From positions 1 through 64,000 of the forward strand of contig JADIYA010000006.1 in NCBI GenBank assembly GCA_016705545.1: a DNA stretch of 64,000 nt. Direction: 5' to 3'. The DNA comes from Flavobacteriales bacterium. GTDB taxonomy: Bacteria > Bacteroidota > Bacteroidia > Flavobacteriales_F > PHOS-HE28. This document shows positions 53,296 through 61,913 of the stretch, piece by piece (the stretch's first letter is position 1; each line of letters begins with the position of its first letter). The notes below the pieces were generated by a model that was not told the DNA's origin, did not search any database, and saw only the letters and a list, made by a program, of their open reading frames with translations. Made by a program: the position numbers and the translations under genes.

Positions 53296-54420
53296 CTAAG
53301 CAAGCATATCGCAGGCCTTCCGCGCTACACGGATGCCGATGGCCACCCCCATTCCGCCCATTCTCACGGCCACCGAAACACGTTCACTCAGGCGATTGAC
53401 GAGCGGCGCTTTCCCGTTGCTTCCGAATGCCATGGTGCCGCTCCAACGCTGGGCAACCCTGAAATCCACACCGGGCAGGATGACCTCGCGCAATAGGCCC
53501 TCCAGCGCCTCCTGGATCCGAGGCGTTAGACCCTCCTCCGAAGTGCATTCGCCTGCAAAATCAAGATGCCGGCCTCCACCCAGCAGCACTCCACCTGCGC
53601 AGTCGCGGAAATAATAGAAGCCCTCGTTCATGTGGAAGCAGCCGCGCAAGGCGAGCCCCGGCACTGGCGTTGTGAGCAGCACTTGGCCGCGTGCAGGCAC
53701 CACGTCCAATTCAGGCAATAGCGCGGCGGTGAATCCATTCGTAGCGATCAGCACCCGGGAACAACGCCAAGCCGTCCCATTACGCAAGGGCAGCACCACT
53801 TCAGATGCCCCCTCTTCAATACTGGCCACATCAGCATTGAACCGCACCTCGACACCGGTCTGCCCGGCCTTCCGCAGCACTGCGCGCATCAACATGCCGC
53901 TATCGATGGCTCCTTCCAGGTCATTGCAGGCAAGATGCTCGACGCCTTGAAGGCCGCAGTCGCGGATCCTGGCATCATCCCAGCGAAAAGTGACCTGACC
54001 GGTGATCGGCCGCAACAGGTCATTCAGTTGATCGAACCTCTCCGCCACGCGCGGGTACAGCGCTTCACCTGTCCGGAACGCTTCATGCCCGCCCGTCATT
54101 TCGAATCCGATTGCTGCGTCGCCCAATTCAGCGCGCAGTTCATGAAGGCCTATCCAACGTTCCTCGGCCCGCGCGAGGGCAGTATCCGAGCCCTCGGCCT
54201 CGATGTCGTGCAGCAGTTCACTGGGGCTTCCGAAGCAAGCGAACCCAGCATTGCGCGCGCTGGCGCCAATAGGATGCGGCCCCCGTTCCAGAACCACTAC
54301 GCGATGCTTCGGGTTCCTGCGTTGATGGAAGATCGCGGCGAAGAGTCCCACGATGCCCGATCCGACCACCACGAGGTCTGCCTGGGCGGTGAAAGAGGTA
54401 CGTTCCCAAACGCTCTGCAT
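53296..54420 (-). CDS. FAD-dependent oxidoreductase (DAO family)
   Basis: A 374-residue flavoprotein of the D-amino-acid oxidase family. The Rossmann motif Gly20-Ser-Gly22-Ile-Val-Gly25 binds FAD, and Gly-Ala-Ser-Ala-Arg-Asn-Ala-Gly-Phe-Ala-Cys follows. The C-terminal part has Phe-Gly-Ser-Asn-Gly-Lys-Ala-Pro-Leu and Gly-Gly-Met-Gly-Val. Substrate may be an amino acid or amine. Next to its start is a G-rich stretch and, divergently, the repeat protein gene. Confidence 0.82.
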   Translation of the reverse strand: MQSVWERTSFTAQADLVVVGSGIVGLFAAIFHQRRNPKHRVVVLERGPHPIGASARNAGFACFGSPSELLHDIEAEGSDTALARAEERWIGLHELRAELGDAAIGFEMTGGHEAFRTGEALYPRVAERFDQLNDLLRPITGQVTFRWDDARIRDCGLQGVEHLACNDLEGAIDSGMLMRAVLRKAGQTGVEVRFNADVASIEEGASEVVLPLRNGTAWRCSRVLIATNGFTAALLPELDVVPARGQVLLTTPVPGLALRGCFHMNEGFYYFRDCAGGVLLGGGRHLDFAGECTSEEGLTPRIQEALEGLLREVILPGVDFRVAQRWSGTMAFGSNGKAPLVNRLSERVSVAVRMGGMGVAIGIRVARKACDMLA

Positions 54421-54495
54421 GGGGGGCGGGGGGCGGGCGGCAAAGATGTTCTAAATTGCGGCGGCTCGGAACCGGCCAATGCATTGCAAAGCCTG

Positions 54496-56025
54496 ATGAT
54501 CAGCTCCTTGCGCACCTTGACCAAGCGCCTCCTTGCTTTCGTTCTGTTCGCCTTCGCGTGCTCTTCATCCTGGGCACAGGTCGATGTGGTGATGGTCTAT
54601 GGGACCGTGAAGGACCTGTCGACCGCGAAGAAGATCGACGGGGTGACCATCTCTGTGTTCAAGAACGGAGCAAAACTCATAGACGTCCCGACGAATGCCA
54701 GCGGCAAGTACGAAGTCAACCTCGATTACAGCGCTGAGTACAAGGTGATGTGCTCGAAGAAGGGCTTCGTGAGCAAGAACATCGTCATCGACACCCGCAA
54801 CATACCGGAGGAGGAGAGGCAGGGCGGCCACGGCATGAACATCGATTTCACCATGCTCCAGGAGCTGCCGGGAGTCGATTTCTCCATCCTGCAAGAGCCA
54901 TTCGGCAAGGCCAAGTACGTAGGCGCAACGGGCAACTTCGAGTGGGACATGGACTACACCAACCGCATGCGCGAGGCCCAGGTGCAGTTGATGAAGCAGT
55001 ATGAAGAGCGGAAGAAGCGCGAGGCGAATGCGGAAGCGGAATTCGCGAAGCTCATGACCGCAGGCAATGCCGCCATGACCGCAAACGACTTCAAGAAGGC
55101 GGTGGAAAGTTTCACCGAAGCATTGACACTGAAGGCCAACGACCCCGTGGCCACAGCCAAGCTGAGCGATGCACGGATGCGATTGGAGGCCGTGGATGGT
55201 GAGAAGAAGCTCGCTGAAGAGTACGGGGCGCTGATCAAGGAAGCTGATGGCCTATTCAGCAAGAAGAACTATGAGGCTGCGAAAGTGAAGTACGAGGCCG
55301 CACTGGATATCAAAGAGACCGAGGCGCACCCCAAGGCGCGGATCAAAGAGATTGATGTCATCCTGGCCGACCTGGCCAATAAGGCCGAGGAAGAGCGCAA
55401 GGCCAAGGAGCTGCAGCAGAAATACGAAGCTGCGATTACCGCCGCCGACGCGGCATTCAAGGCGGAGAATTGGGATCAGGCTACGGTCAAATACACCGAA
55501 GCCGGAACCCTGAAGCCTGAGGAGCGCTATCCCAAGGATCAGATTGCCGCCATCGCCAAGAAGAAAGAGGAGTTGGCCAAGAAAGCCGAGGAGGAACGCA
55601 AAGCCAAGGAACTCCAGCAGAAGTACGATGCCGCGGTGGCCGCTGGAGACGCAGCTTTCAAAGCGAACAATTGGGACATCGCCACCGCCAAGTACAACGA
55701 GGCCAGCACGCACAAGCCGGAGGAGAAGTATCCCAAGGACCAACTCGCAGCCATTGCAGCTAAGAAGGACGAAGAGAAGCGGAAGGCTGAAGAGGAGCGC
55801 TTGGCCAAGGAAACCCAGCAGAAATACCAAGCCGCCATCGCCGCAGCTGACGTGGCCTTCACCGCGGCGCGCTATGATGATGCCGAATCCAAGTACAACG
55901 AGGCCAGCACGCTGAAGCCCGACGAGAAGTATCCCAAGGACCAGCTCGCAGCCATCGCCAAGAAGCGCGAGGAGTTGGCGAAGCAGGCTGAGGAGGAGCG
56001 CAAGGCCAAGGACCTTGATGAGTAG
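54496..56025 (+). CDS. Tandem-repeat protein, first part, ending at an in-frame TAG
   Basis: From ATG 54496: a signal peptide (ending Ser-Ser-Trp-Ala-Gln), a carboxypeptidase-regulatory-like domain (about 25-110), then five helical TPR-like repeats of about 65-70 residues with the pattern Tyr-x-x-Ala-Ile-x-x-Ala-Asp-x-Ala-Phe and Lys-Tyr-x-Glu-Ala, then Leu-Lys-Pro-(Glu/Asp)-Glu-x-Tyr-Pro-Lys-Asp, spaced by Glu/Lys-rich coiled-coil linkers. The fifth linker ends Lys-Asp-Leu-Asp-Glu-TAG just where the next Tyr should follow. Eleven sister linkers carry Lys, Gln or Arg at this place, so the TAG (56023-56025) interrupts one long gene. Confidence 0.75.
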   Translation: MISSLRTLTKRLLAFVLFAFACSSSWAQVDVVMVYGTVKDLSTAKKIDGVTISVFKNGAKLIDVPTNASGKYEVNLDYSAEYKVMCSKKGFVSKNIVIDTRNIPEEERQGGHGMNIDFTMLQELPGVDFSILQEPFGKAKYVGATGNFEWDMDYTNRMREAQVQLMKQYEERKKREANAEAEFAKLMTAGNAAMTANDFKKAVESFTEALTLKANDPVATAKLSDARMRLEAVDGEKKLAEEYGALIKEADGLFSKKNYEAAKVKYEAALDIKETEAHPKARIKEIDVILADLANKAEEERKAKELQQKYEAAITAADAAFKAENWDQATVKYTEAGTLKPEERYPKDQIAAIAKKKEELAKKAEEERKAKELQQKYDAAVAAGDAAFKANNWDIATAKYNEASTHKPEEKYPKDQLAAIAAKKDEEKRKAEEERLAKETQQKYQAAIAAADVAFTAARYDDAESKYNEASTLKPDEKYPKDQLAAIAKKREELAKQAEEERKAKDLDE

Positions 56026-58680
56026 TACAAAGCAGTGCTGGCCGATGCCATGAAAGCCTTCACGGGTGAACAATACGATGATGCCATCGTCAAGTACACG
56101 GAGGCGGGCGCACTGAAGCCCAAGGAGCAATACCCCAAGGACCAGATTGCCCTCATCAACAAGAAGAAGGAGGAATTGGCCAATAAGGCGGAGGAAGAGC
56201 GCAAGGCCAAAGACCTCCAGGAGAAGTATGATGCGGCGATCGCCGCCGCCGATGCTTCGCTCGGCAAGGAAGAATGGGAAGCCGCCACATCGAAGTACAC
56301 CGAGGCCGCAGGCTTGAAGCCCACTGAGAAGTACCCGAAGGATCAACTCGCAGTGGTGATCAAGCGCAAGGCAGAAGCGGAAGAGCGTCGAAAGCAGCAA
56401 GAACTCCAGGCCAAGTATGACAAGACCGTGGCCGACGCCGATGCTTCCTTCAGCGCGGAGGATTTCGCAATCGCCAAGTCGAAATACCAGGAGGCTTCGG
56501 CCATAAAGCCAACGGAGAGCTATCCGAAGGGCCGGATCGCGGAATGCGATGCCCGTATCGCTGAAAAGGCCAAGCGGGAGGAGGAGGAGCGCAAGGCCCG
56601 CGAACTTGATGCGAAGTATACCGAACTCATCACCAGGGCTGATCAGGCATATAGCGGCGAGAAGCTCTCCGCCGCACTTTCGGATTACAAGGATGCCGCG
56701 GCCCTCAAGCCGCAGGAAGCCCATCCGCGCGACCGGATCATCGATATCGAATCACGCCTCGATTCCGCAGCTAAGGCCAAGGCCGAAGAAGAACGGCTGG
56801 CGCGTGAAAAAGCTGACAGGGATAAGCGCTACACCGACTTGATCGCGGTAGCTGATCGCGACTTCGGAGCCAAGAAGTACGAGCAGGCGCGCACAGCGTA
56901 CACCGATGCCTTGGGCATCAAGCCCGATGAGCAGCATCCCAAGGATCGAATTGCCGAGATCGAAAGGATCCTTGCCGACCTGGCTGCCAAGGATGCCGCT
57001 GGCCGCGAAGCCGCGGAACGTGCCGCCGCCGAACGTGCCGCGAAAGAAGCTGCCGACAAGCTTGCGGCGGAATTGGCTGCGGCCGAGAAGGCCAGAGCTG
57101 AAGAAGAGGCCAGGATTCGGAAGGCCGAGGAAGAGGAGATCGCCCGCCAATACCGGGAAGCAGTGGCCGCCGCCGATCTGGCCTTCGGCCAGGACAATTT
57201 CGATCGAGCGCGCCAGAAGTACACCGACGCGCTGGGCCTTAAACCGCAGGAGAAGTACCCCAAGGACCGTTTGGCTGCAATCGATGCCGAGATCGCTCGT
57301 CGCGATAAGGACCGCAGCGAAGCCGACCGACTGGCGGACCAGCGTCGTCGTGATGAAGAAGAGCGTAAGCGTCGCGAAGCGGAGGAAGCTGAGCGCGCCC
57401 GGCTCGCGGCCATCAGTGAACGTGATCGGTTGGAGGCAGAGCGCCTCGCGCGTGAGCAGCAGGAAGCCGAGGCGCGCCGCATGGCTGAAGAACGCGATCG
57501 GCTGGCGCGTGAGGATTCGAAGGCGATGGAGGAGCGTTACCGTTCGGCGATCGTGAACGCTGACGAAGCATTGGCGGCGAAGGAATATGAACGGGCGCGC
57601 GGGCTGTATGCCGAGGCCAGCGATTTAAGGCCCGAAGAGACCTATCCGCTCGCCAAGATCGGCCAGATCGATATGCTGCTCGCTGAATTGGAGCGGCAGC
57701 GGCAAGAGGCTGAGCTGGCAGCGCGCAGGGCGATGGAGGATGAATCGCAGCAGCGCTCTCGGAAATCGACCACCATCGATCGGAGCAACGAACAGCAGGC
57801 GGAGGAATTCATGCGCAAGGCCCGGGAACGGGAAGAAGCCGAGAAATGGGAACGTATCCGCAAGCAACGCGATGACCTCATGGCTCAGGAAACCAGTAAG
57901 GTCGAAGACGCCGCCAAGCGCCGTGATGGCGAGGTTGTCAGCAAAGAGCGCGTGCAAGAGGCACAGGCCGGACTTTATCGGGGCGACGAGACCAGGCGCG
58001 AGTTGAGCGCCTCCGAAATCCAGGCCATGAAGGACCGGTTAGCCGAGGAGGAGGAACGGCGCCGGGACCGATCAGGCCAAGTGATCGCGCAGCAGTATGA
58101 CCTGAAGGTGGCAACCGAGGACCGCGTGATCCAGAAGGAGCAAGGCATGGCCCAGCGGCAGGTGCAGGCGGCCGAGACCGTGGCCGAGCAGACCGAGCGC
58201 ATCCGCACCACCGAGGCGCAGCGAACAGCAGCAGGTGCGCAGCGCACAAGCGAGCAACGGAGCCAAGTGGAGCAGGTCATCGAGCAGGAATCCGATCGCC
58301 AGCGGAAGGGAGCGGCATTGAACGATGAGCGGCTGCGTGTCATTGAAGACCAGAAACGGTCCGCTCTCGCGCGGGAAGCGGGCTATGCGCAGGCCAGTGA
58401 GGCCTCACGGGCGCGCAGCAAGGCACGCTTGGATGCTACGCCCAAGGACCAGCCGCGCGACTTCGCCAACTACAACCGGAACAAGCTTGCACAAGAGTAT
58501 CCGGAGGGTGTTACCGAGGAGAGCTCAACCGAAGGCAACAAGGTCATCATCAGGCGCATCGTCGTGAAAGGCAACCGCGCCGATGAGTACAGCAAGGTGA
58601 TCGCGAAGTGGGGCATCTACTACTTCAAGAATGGCCAGAGCATCACCGAGGCCATTTGGACGCGTGAGACCGAGGGCTAG
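56026..58680 (+). CDS. Tandem-repeat protein, second part, in frame after the amber codon
   Basis: The same frame continues directly from 56026: seven more repeats, then a long Arg/Glu-rich coiled coil and a conserved C-terminal domain of about 55 residues (Ile-Ile-Arg-Arg-Ile-Val-Val-Lys-Gly-Asn, Trp-Gly-Ile-Tyr-Tyr-Phe-Lys-Asn-Gly). With the first part the product would be 1,394 residues. If translation restarted it would use a GTG at 56035 and lack any signal peptide, so independent export of this half is unlikely. Function unknown; large envelope repeat proteins of this kind are common in Bacteroidota. Confidence 0.7.
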   Translation, partial: YKAVLADAMKAFTGEQYDDAIVKYTEAGALKPKEQYPKDQIALINKKKEELANKAEEERKAKDLQEKYDAAIAAADASLGKEEWEAATSKYTEAAGLKPTEKYPKDQLAVVIKRKAEAEERRKQQELQAKYDKTVADADASFSAEDFAIAKSKYQEASAIKPTESYPKGRIAECDARIAEKAKREEEERKARELDAKYTELITRADQAYSGEKLSAALSDYKDAAALKPQEAHPRDRIIDIESRLDSAAKAKAEEERLAREKADRDKRYTDLIAVADRDFGAKKYEQARTAYTDALGIKPDEQHPKDRIAEIERILADLAAKDAAGREAAERAAAERAAKEAADKLAAELAAAEKARAEEEARIRKAEEEEIARQYREAVAAADLAFGQDNFDRARQKYTDALGLKPQEKYPKDRLAAIDAEIARRDKDRSEADRLADQRRRDEEERKRREAEEAERARLAAISERDRLEAERLAREQQEAEARRMAEERDRLAREDSKAMEERYRSAIVNADEALAAKEYERARGLYAEASDLRPEETYPLAKIGQIDMLLAELERQRQEAELAARRAMEDESQQRSRKSTTIDRSNEQQAEEFMRKAREREEAEKWERIRKQRDDLMAQETSKVEDAAKRRDGEVVSKERVQEAQAGLYRGDETRRELSASEIQAMKDRLAEEEERRRDRSGQVIAQQYDLKVATEDRVIQKEQGMAQRQVQAAETVAEQTERIRTTEAQRTAAGAQRTSEQRSQVEQVIEQESDRQRKGAALNDERLRVIEDQKRSALAREAGYAQASEASRARSKARLDATPKDQPRDFANYNRNKLAQEYPEGVTEESSTEGNKVIIRRIVVKGNRADEYSKVIAKWGIYYFKNGQSITEAIWTRETEG

Positions 58681-58710
58681 CCGATCCGCGGAACAGGCTT
58701 CGACCCGGGC

Positions 58711-59499
58711 ATGAGCAACATCCGCATCGAGACCGCTCAGAACGTCATCATCCACCATGAGGTGGCTGGCATCGGCGATCGATTGGTGGCATGGCTAATC
58801 GATGGATTAGTGAAGATGGCCTGGTACGTCTTCTGGCTGATGCTGCTCTTCATCCTGGAGCCGCAGCACTGGGATGACACGAGCGTGTACATGTACTTGA
58901 TCCTGGTTCAGCTGCCACCGAGCTTCTACCACCTCGCCAGTGAACTGCTCATGGACGGCAAGAGCGTGGGCAAGAACGTGATGAAGGTCAAGGTGGTGCG
59001 CATCGACGGTGGTCAACCCACTCTGGGGCAATACCTGTTGCGCTGGCTCATACGCCCGCTCGATAGCTTATATGGGCTTGGGCTGGTGGTGGTGCTGATC
59101 AACGGCAAGGGCCAACGGATCGGTGACTTGGCAGGAGGCACAACCGTTGTTTCATTGAAGCAGCGCACACGCTTGTCCGACACCCTGCTCACCGAAGTGC
59201 GCGATACGCACGTGGCGCGTTTCCCGCAGGCCGTGCGCCTTACCGACGCTCAGGCCGCTTTGGTGAAAGAGGTGCTTGGCAGCACGCGCATCGCCAACCG
59301 CATCGCCATGATCGATGAGGTGGCGGCCAAGGTCCGCGCCACGACGGGAATCAGCGGGGATGGACTGAATAACATGGATTTCCTGAAGGCCGTGCTGCAC
59401 GATTACGTGCACATCACTGGGCAGCAAGGCGTGGGCACCGGCCATTTCAAAGGCGATCGCGCTACCAGCCCGTCACCAACAGACGGCGCGCACCGTTGA
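58711..59499 (+). CDS. RDD-family membrane protein
   Basis: A 262-residue protein with the RDD domain (about 15-140): Asp-Arg-Leu-Val-Ala-Trp-Leu-Ile-Asp gives the Arg and first Asp, and a second Asp is in Gly-Asp-Leu-Ala-Gly-Gly-Thr. Three hydrophobic segments, then a soluble C-terminal part of about 110 residues. RDD proteins often act in ion transport, but function is not assured. Its last 38 bases overlap the end of the convergent gene. Confidence 0.82.
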   Translation: MSNIRIETAQNVIIHHEVAGIGDRLVAWLIDGLVKMAWYVFWLMLLFILEPQHWDDTSVYMYLILVQLPPSFYHLASELLMDGKSVGKNVMKVKVVRIDGGQPTLGQYLLRWLIRPLDSLYGLGLVVVLINGKGQRIGDLAGGTTVVSLKQRTRLSDTLLTEVRDTHVARFPQAVRLTDAQAALVKEVLGSTRIANRIAMIDEVAAKVRATTGISGDGLNNMDFLKAVLHDYVHITGQQGVGTGHFKGDRATSPSPTDGAHR

Positions 59500-60220
59500 T
59501 CCCGCACTTCTGGTACTTGTCGTAGGCTGTAGCCGCCCGCTCGCGGATGCTGTCTCGGCTTTCGCGCAGCACCCAGCCATCGAGCGCTGCCTTCAGGGTG
59601 TAGGCCTCGGGGGCCATCAATCCGGTGGTCCAAACCAGCGGATAGGCACCGGTTGGGCGAAGATGCTCCGCGAAGAAGCGCTTGCTGATGCACGCCAGGA
59701 TGATGGCATCTCGACTGTTCCGGCGGGATGCGGTGAACCGCTCCTCGATGCTGAAGTCCATGAGGCCATCGTGGCCGGCGTAAGCCACCAGAGCGGCATC
59801 GCCACCCGCGCGGATCGAGGTGTTACCGGCCTTTATAGTGCGCGGCCCCTGTCCACTGGAATAGCGGAGCAGATCAACGGTGGCTTCACGGATGTTGCGC
59901 CCATCGTAGGCCTCGGCCACGATGAAAACGGCGCTATCACGGTGCTTCCAAGCGGCGCGGTCAAGGATATGCGGCTCGGTGGCCGCTTCACATGGAACAC
60001 GCAGCCATTCCGCTGAGCGGTCGAAGTGCGTCTTCACGCCATAGCCCGCGCCCCAGTACAGGTTGGTGCGCGCATTCTGGCCATTGCCGATGCCAGCAGG
60101 CACTTTCACGATGCCTTGGTGCTCGTTGTCGCAGAGGGCCACGAGCACGTGCGCCACGCGTGGCGATTGAGCGAATAGTGCATTGAAGGCGAAAAGGGCT
60201 GGAAAGAGGAGGGCGCGCAT
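59462..60220 (-). CDS. Secreted protein with a possible clan-CD peptidase-like His/Cys pair
   Basis: A 252-residue exported protein (signal peptide ending Leu-Phe-Ala-Gln). After a first strand (Val-Ala-His-Val-Leu-Val-Ala-Leu-Cys) there is His150 in Val-Ala-Tyr-Ala-Gly-His-Asp-Gly and Cys177 in Ile-Ile-Leu-Ala-Cys-Ile-Ser, each at the end of a hydrophobic strand. That order and setting is like clan-CD cysteine peptidases (caspases, gingipains, C13). It is an inference from pattern alone; the family is not otherwise recognised. Its 3' end overlaps the RDD gene by 38 bases. Confidence 0.6.
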   Translation of the reverse strand: MRALLFPALFAFNALFAQSPRVAHVLVALCDNEHQGIVKVPAGIGNGQNARTNLYWGAGYGVKTHFDRSAEWLRVPCEAATEPHILDRAAWKHRDSAVFIVAEAYDGRNIREATVDLLRYSSGQGPRTIKAGNTSIRAGGDAALVAYAGHDGLMDFSIEERFTASRRNSRDAIILACISKRFFAEHLRPTGAYPLVWTTGLMAPEAYTLKAALDGWVLRESRDSIRERAATAYDKYQKCGINGARRLLVTGW

Positions 60221-60261
60221 GGCGGATGAATGCTCGCGCTCCGTGCGGGTAACGTCAGCGA

Positions 60262-60912
60262 TCAGCGCAAGTCGTTCACCTCTACGCCCGGATACTTGCT
60301 CTTGTCGAAGGTGAAGAGCGCATCCGGGAGATCAGGGTTGGCCGTGAATTTCTTCACCGTGTAGGTGACCACGTTGCCATCCTTGTACAGCACTTGCACG
60401 CTGCGCGGGTCGCCCTTTGCCTTTTCAACCGTGAGCAGCACGGTGTGGAAGGGCTTCTTCGCCGGATCGATGGGGAAGAGCTTCACCACCTGCGTCATCG
60501 CGCCGCTGGCATCGGCCTTCTCCTCCACGAACTGGCTCTTGAAGCCTTTCTCGTACTGAGTGAACATGGTGCTCGGGTCGAGGTCCTGGTCCATCTCGGC
60601 GGGATCGTTCAAGGTGACCTCGTTGGTCTCTTTGCTGTAGGTGTGCAGCACCTTGCCATCGTTGATGATGGTGTTCTTGTCGAGCACGAGACGGAAGCGC
60701 TTGCCCTTCACCTTCATGTTGCCCTCTTGCTTCACATCGAGTTTGTCCTTGGTGCTCTGCAGGCGGCTGGTGAAGTCAGCCTCGAAGCTGGTCCAGCCCT
60801 TGGCTTGGGCCATCAGGCGGTCAACGATGGCCTTCGACTTGGGGTCGTCCTGCGCGCGAGTGACGATGGGTGCGAAGAGGAGTGCGGTGGCGAGGATCAG
60901 GGCATTCTTCAT
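60262..60912 (-). CDS. LolA-like outer-membrane lipoprotein carrier
   Basis: A 216-residue exported protein (signal peptide ending Thr-Arg-Ala-Gln). The fold is that of LolA/LolB: Trp-Thr-Ser-Phe-Glu-Ala-Asp-Phe, Val-Lys-Gly-Lys-Arg-Phe-Arg-Leu and an open beta-sheet pattern that carries a lipid chain from the inner to the outer membrane. The ATG at 60912 begins the signal peptide. It sits downstream of two signal peptidase genes on the same strand, a grouping of envelope-protein maturation functions. Confidence 0.85.
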   Translation of the reverse strand: MKNALILATALLFAPIVTRAQDDPKSKAIVDRLMAQAKGWTSFEADFTSRLQSTKDKLDVKQEGNMKVKGKRFRLVLDKNTIINDGKVLHTYSKETNEVTLNDPAEMDQDLDPSTMFTQYEKGFKSQFVEEKADASGAMTQVVKLFPIDPAKKPFHTVLLTVEKAKGDPRSVQVLYKDGNVVTYTVKKFTANPDLPDALFTFDKSKYPGVEVNDLR

Positions 60913-60962
60913 GGTGGGGCGAAGTTCGGGCGTCGTAGCCAAAGGCCATGCCACGAGGAAGA

Positions 60963-61853
60963 TCATCTGCGATGGAGCAACGCCGCACGTCCGATCAGAT
61001 GGTCCTCCGGCACATAGCCCCAGTAGCGGGAATCGGCGCTGAAATGGCGGCTATCGCCCAGTACGAAGTAGTAGTCCTTCTCCACTACATAGGTCGTCAG
61101 GGGCTGTCCATCAATCAGGAGAGCATCGCCGCTATTGCTCAACCGGTGCCCTTCATAAACGGAGATGAGCCGATCGTAGAGCGGCAGATTCATAACGGTG
61201 ATCCTCAGCGTATCGCCGCGCTTGGGCACGGTAATGGGGCCAAAATCATCGCCGTTCCATGGATAGGATGGGCTGAAGGGGAAGAGGTGCCGTTTCCCGC
61301 CCGAATCGAGCCGCATGGGCGCGACGCTTACCACCGATCCATCATTCGCGAGTGCATCGGCCAATGGCCCATTCAACGCGGTCTCCAGATTGCTCCTTCC
61401 CGGAACGATGAGCGCGTCGGGCAAGCCATGCCGTCGCGCGAATGCGCTCGCATCAGCCCCTTCGCGCAATCGCACCAGATGGCTCAAGGTCATGCCGTCG
61501 GGCTGAACCGCTTTCGCGCCATTCACGAAGAGCCCGGCATTCCGAAGCTCTATGATGTCGCCCGGGATCCCGGCCACGCGCTTCACCAGCAAGGGCCTTC
61601 GCCACCGGGGCTCAGAATCCTTCAATGGGTCGCGGAACACCACGATGTCAGCGCGGTCAATACCTGTCCAGATTGTCCAGCGCTGCACCACCAGCAGATC
61701 GCCGGGCCGAAGCGTGGCGAACATGCTCGCGCTGCGCACGGTGACGAAGCGGATGACGAAGACGTGCAGCAGGATGAGTACGACTAGCGCGAGAAGGAAT
61801 GCACGCGACCATTCATTCCGCAACGCCCGCTCCCAGATCATCTCAACCCTCAT
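60963..61853 (-). CDS. lepB: Signal peptidase I (short form)
   Basis: A 296-residue S26 peptidase. One N-terminal membrane helix, catalytic Ser43 (Ser-Ala-Ser-Met-Phe) and Lys91 (Leu-Val-Lys-Arg-Val-Ala-Gly), and the C-terminal box Gly-Asp-Ser-Arg-x-x-Ser-x-Asp-Ser-Arg-Tyr-Trp-Gly. The frame is open to a TTG at 61895, but that extension reads through a repeat element; the ATGs at 61853 or 61841 are more likely starts, with 61853 used. It follows the longer lepB by only 60 bases. Confidence 0.88.
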   Translation of the reverse strand: MRVEMIWERALRNEWSRAFLLALVVLILLHVFVIRFVTVRSASMFATLRPGDLLVVQRWTIWTGIDRADIVVFRDPLKDSEPRWRRPLLVKRVAGIPGDIIELRNAGLFVNGAKAVQPDGMTLSHLVRLREGADASAFARRHGLPDALIVPGRSNLETALNGPLADALANDGSVVSVAPMRLDSGGKRHLFPFSPSYPWNGDDFGPITVPKRGDTLRITVMNLPLYDRLISVYEGHRLSNSGDALLIDGQPLTTYVVEKDYYFVLGDSRHFSADSRYWGYVPEDHLIGRAALLHRR

Positions 61854-61863
61854 CCAACCTGTC

Positions 61864-61886
61864 ATTGCGAGGCCCTGCGAAGCAAC
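61864..61886. repeat. ATTGCGAGG...GAAGCAA element (family B), copy 2
   Basis: Reads ATTGCGAGG, a middle of 6 bases and GAAGCAAC. The copy at 2740-2765 has the same ends with a longer middle. It falls between the two lepB genes and overlaps a spurious N-terminal extension of the short one. Confidence 0.55.
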
Positions 61887-61913
61887 AACCTGCAATCCGA
61901 TACCGTGATCGGA

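Noticed and set aside
56023..56025. Amber codon read as pyrrolysine or other recoding
   Set aside because: Sister repeats have ordinary Lys, Gln or Arg codons here and no recoding signal or pyl gene is seen in the window; mutation or error is simpler.
55252..56724. Leu-rich 490-codon minus-strand frame that looks like a membrane protein
   Set aside because: It is the complement of Lys/Glu-rich repeats; Leu and Phe are the reverse reading of those codons.
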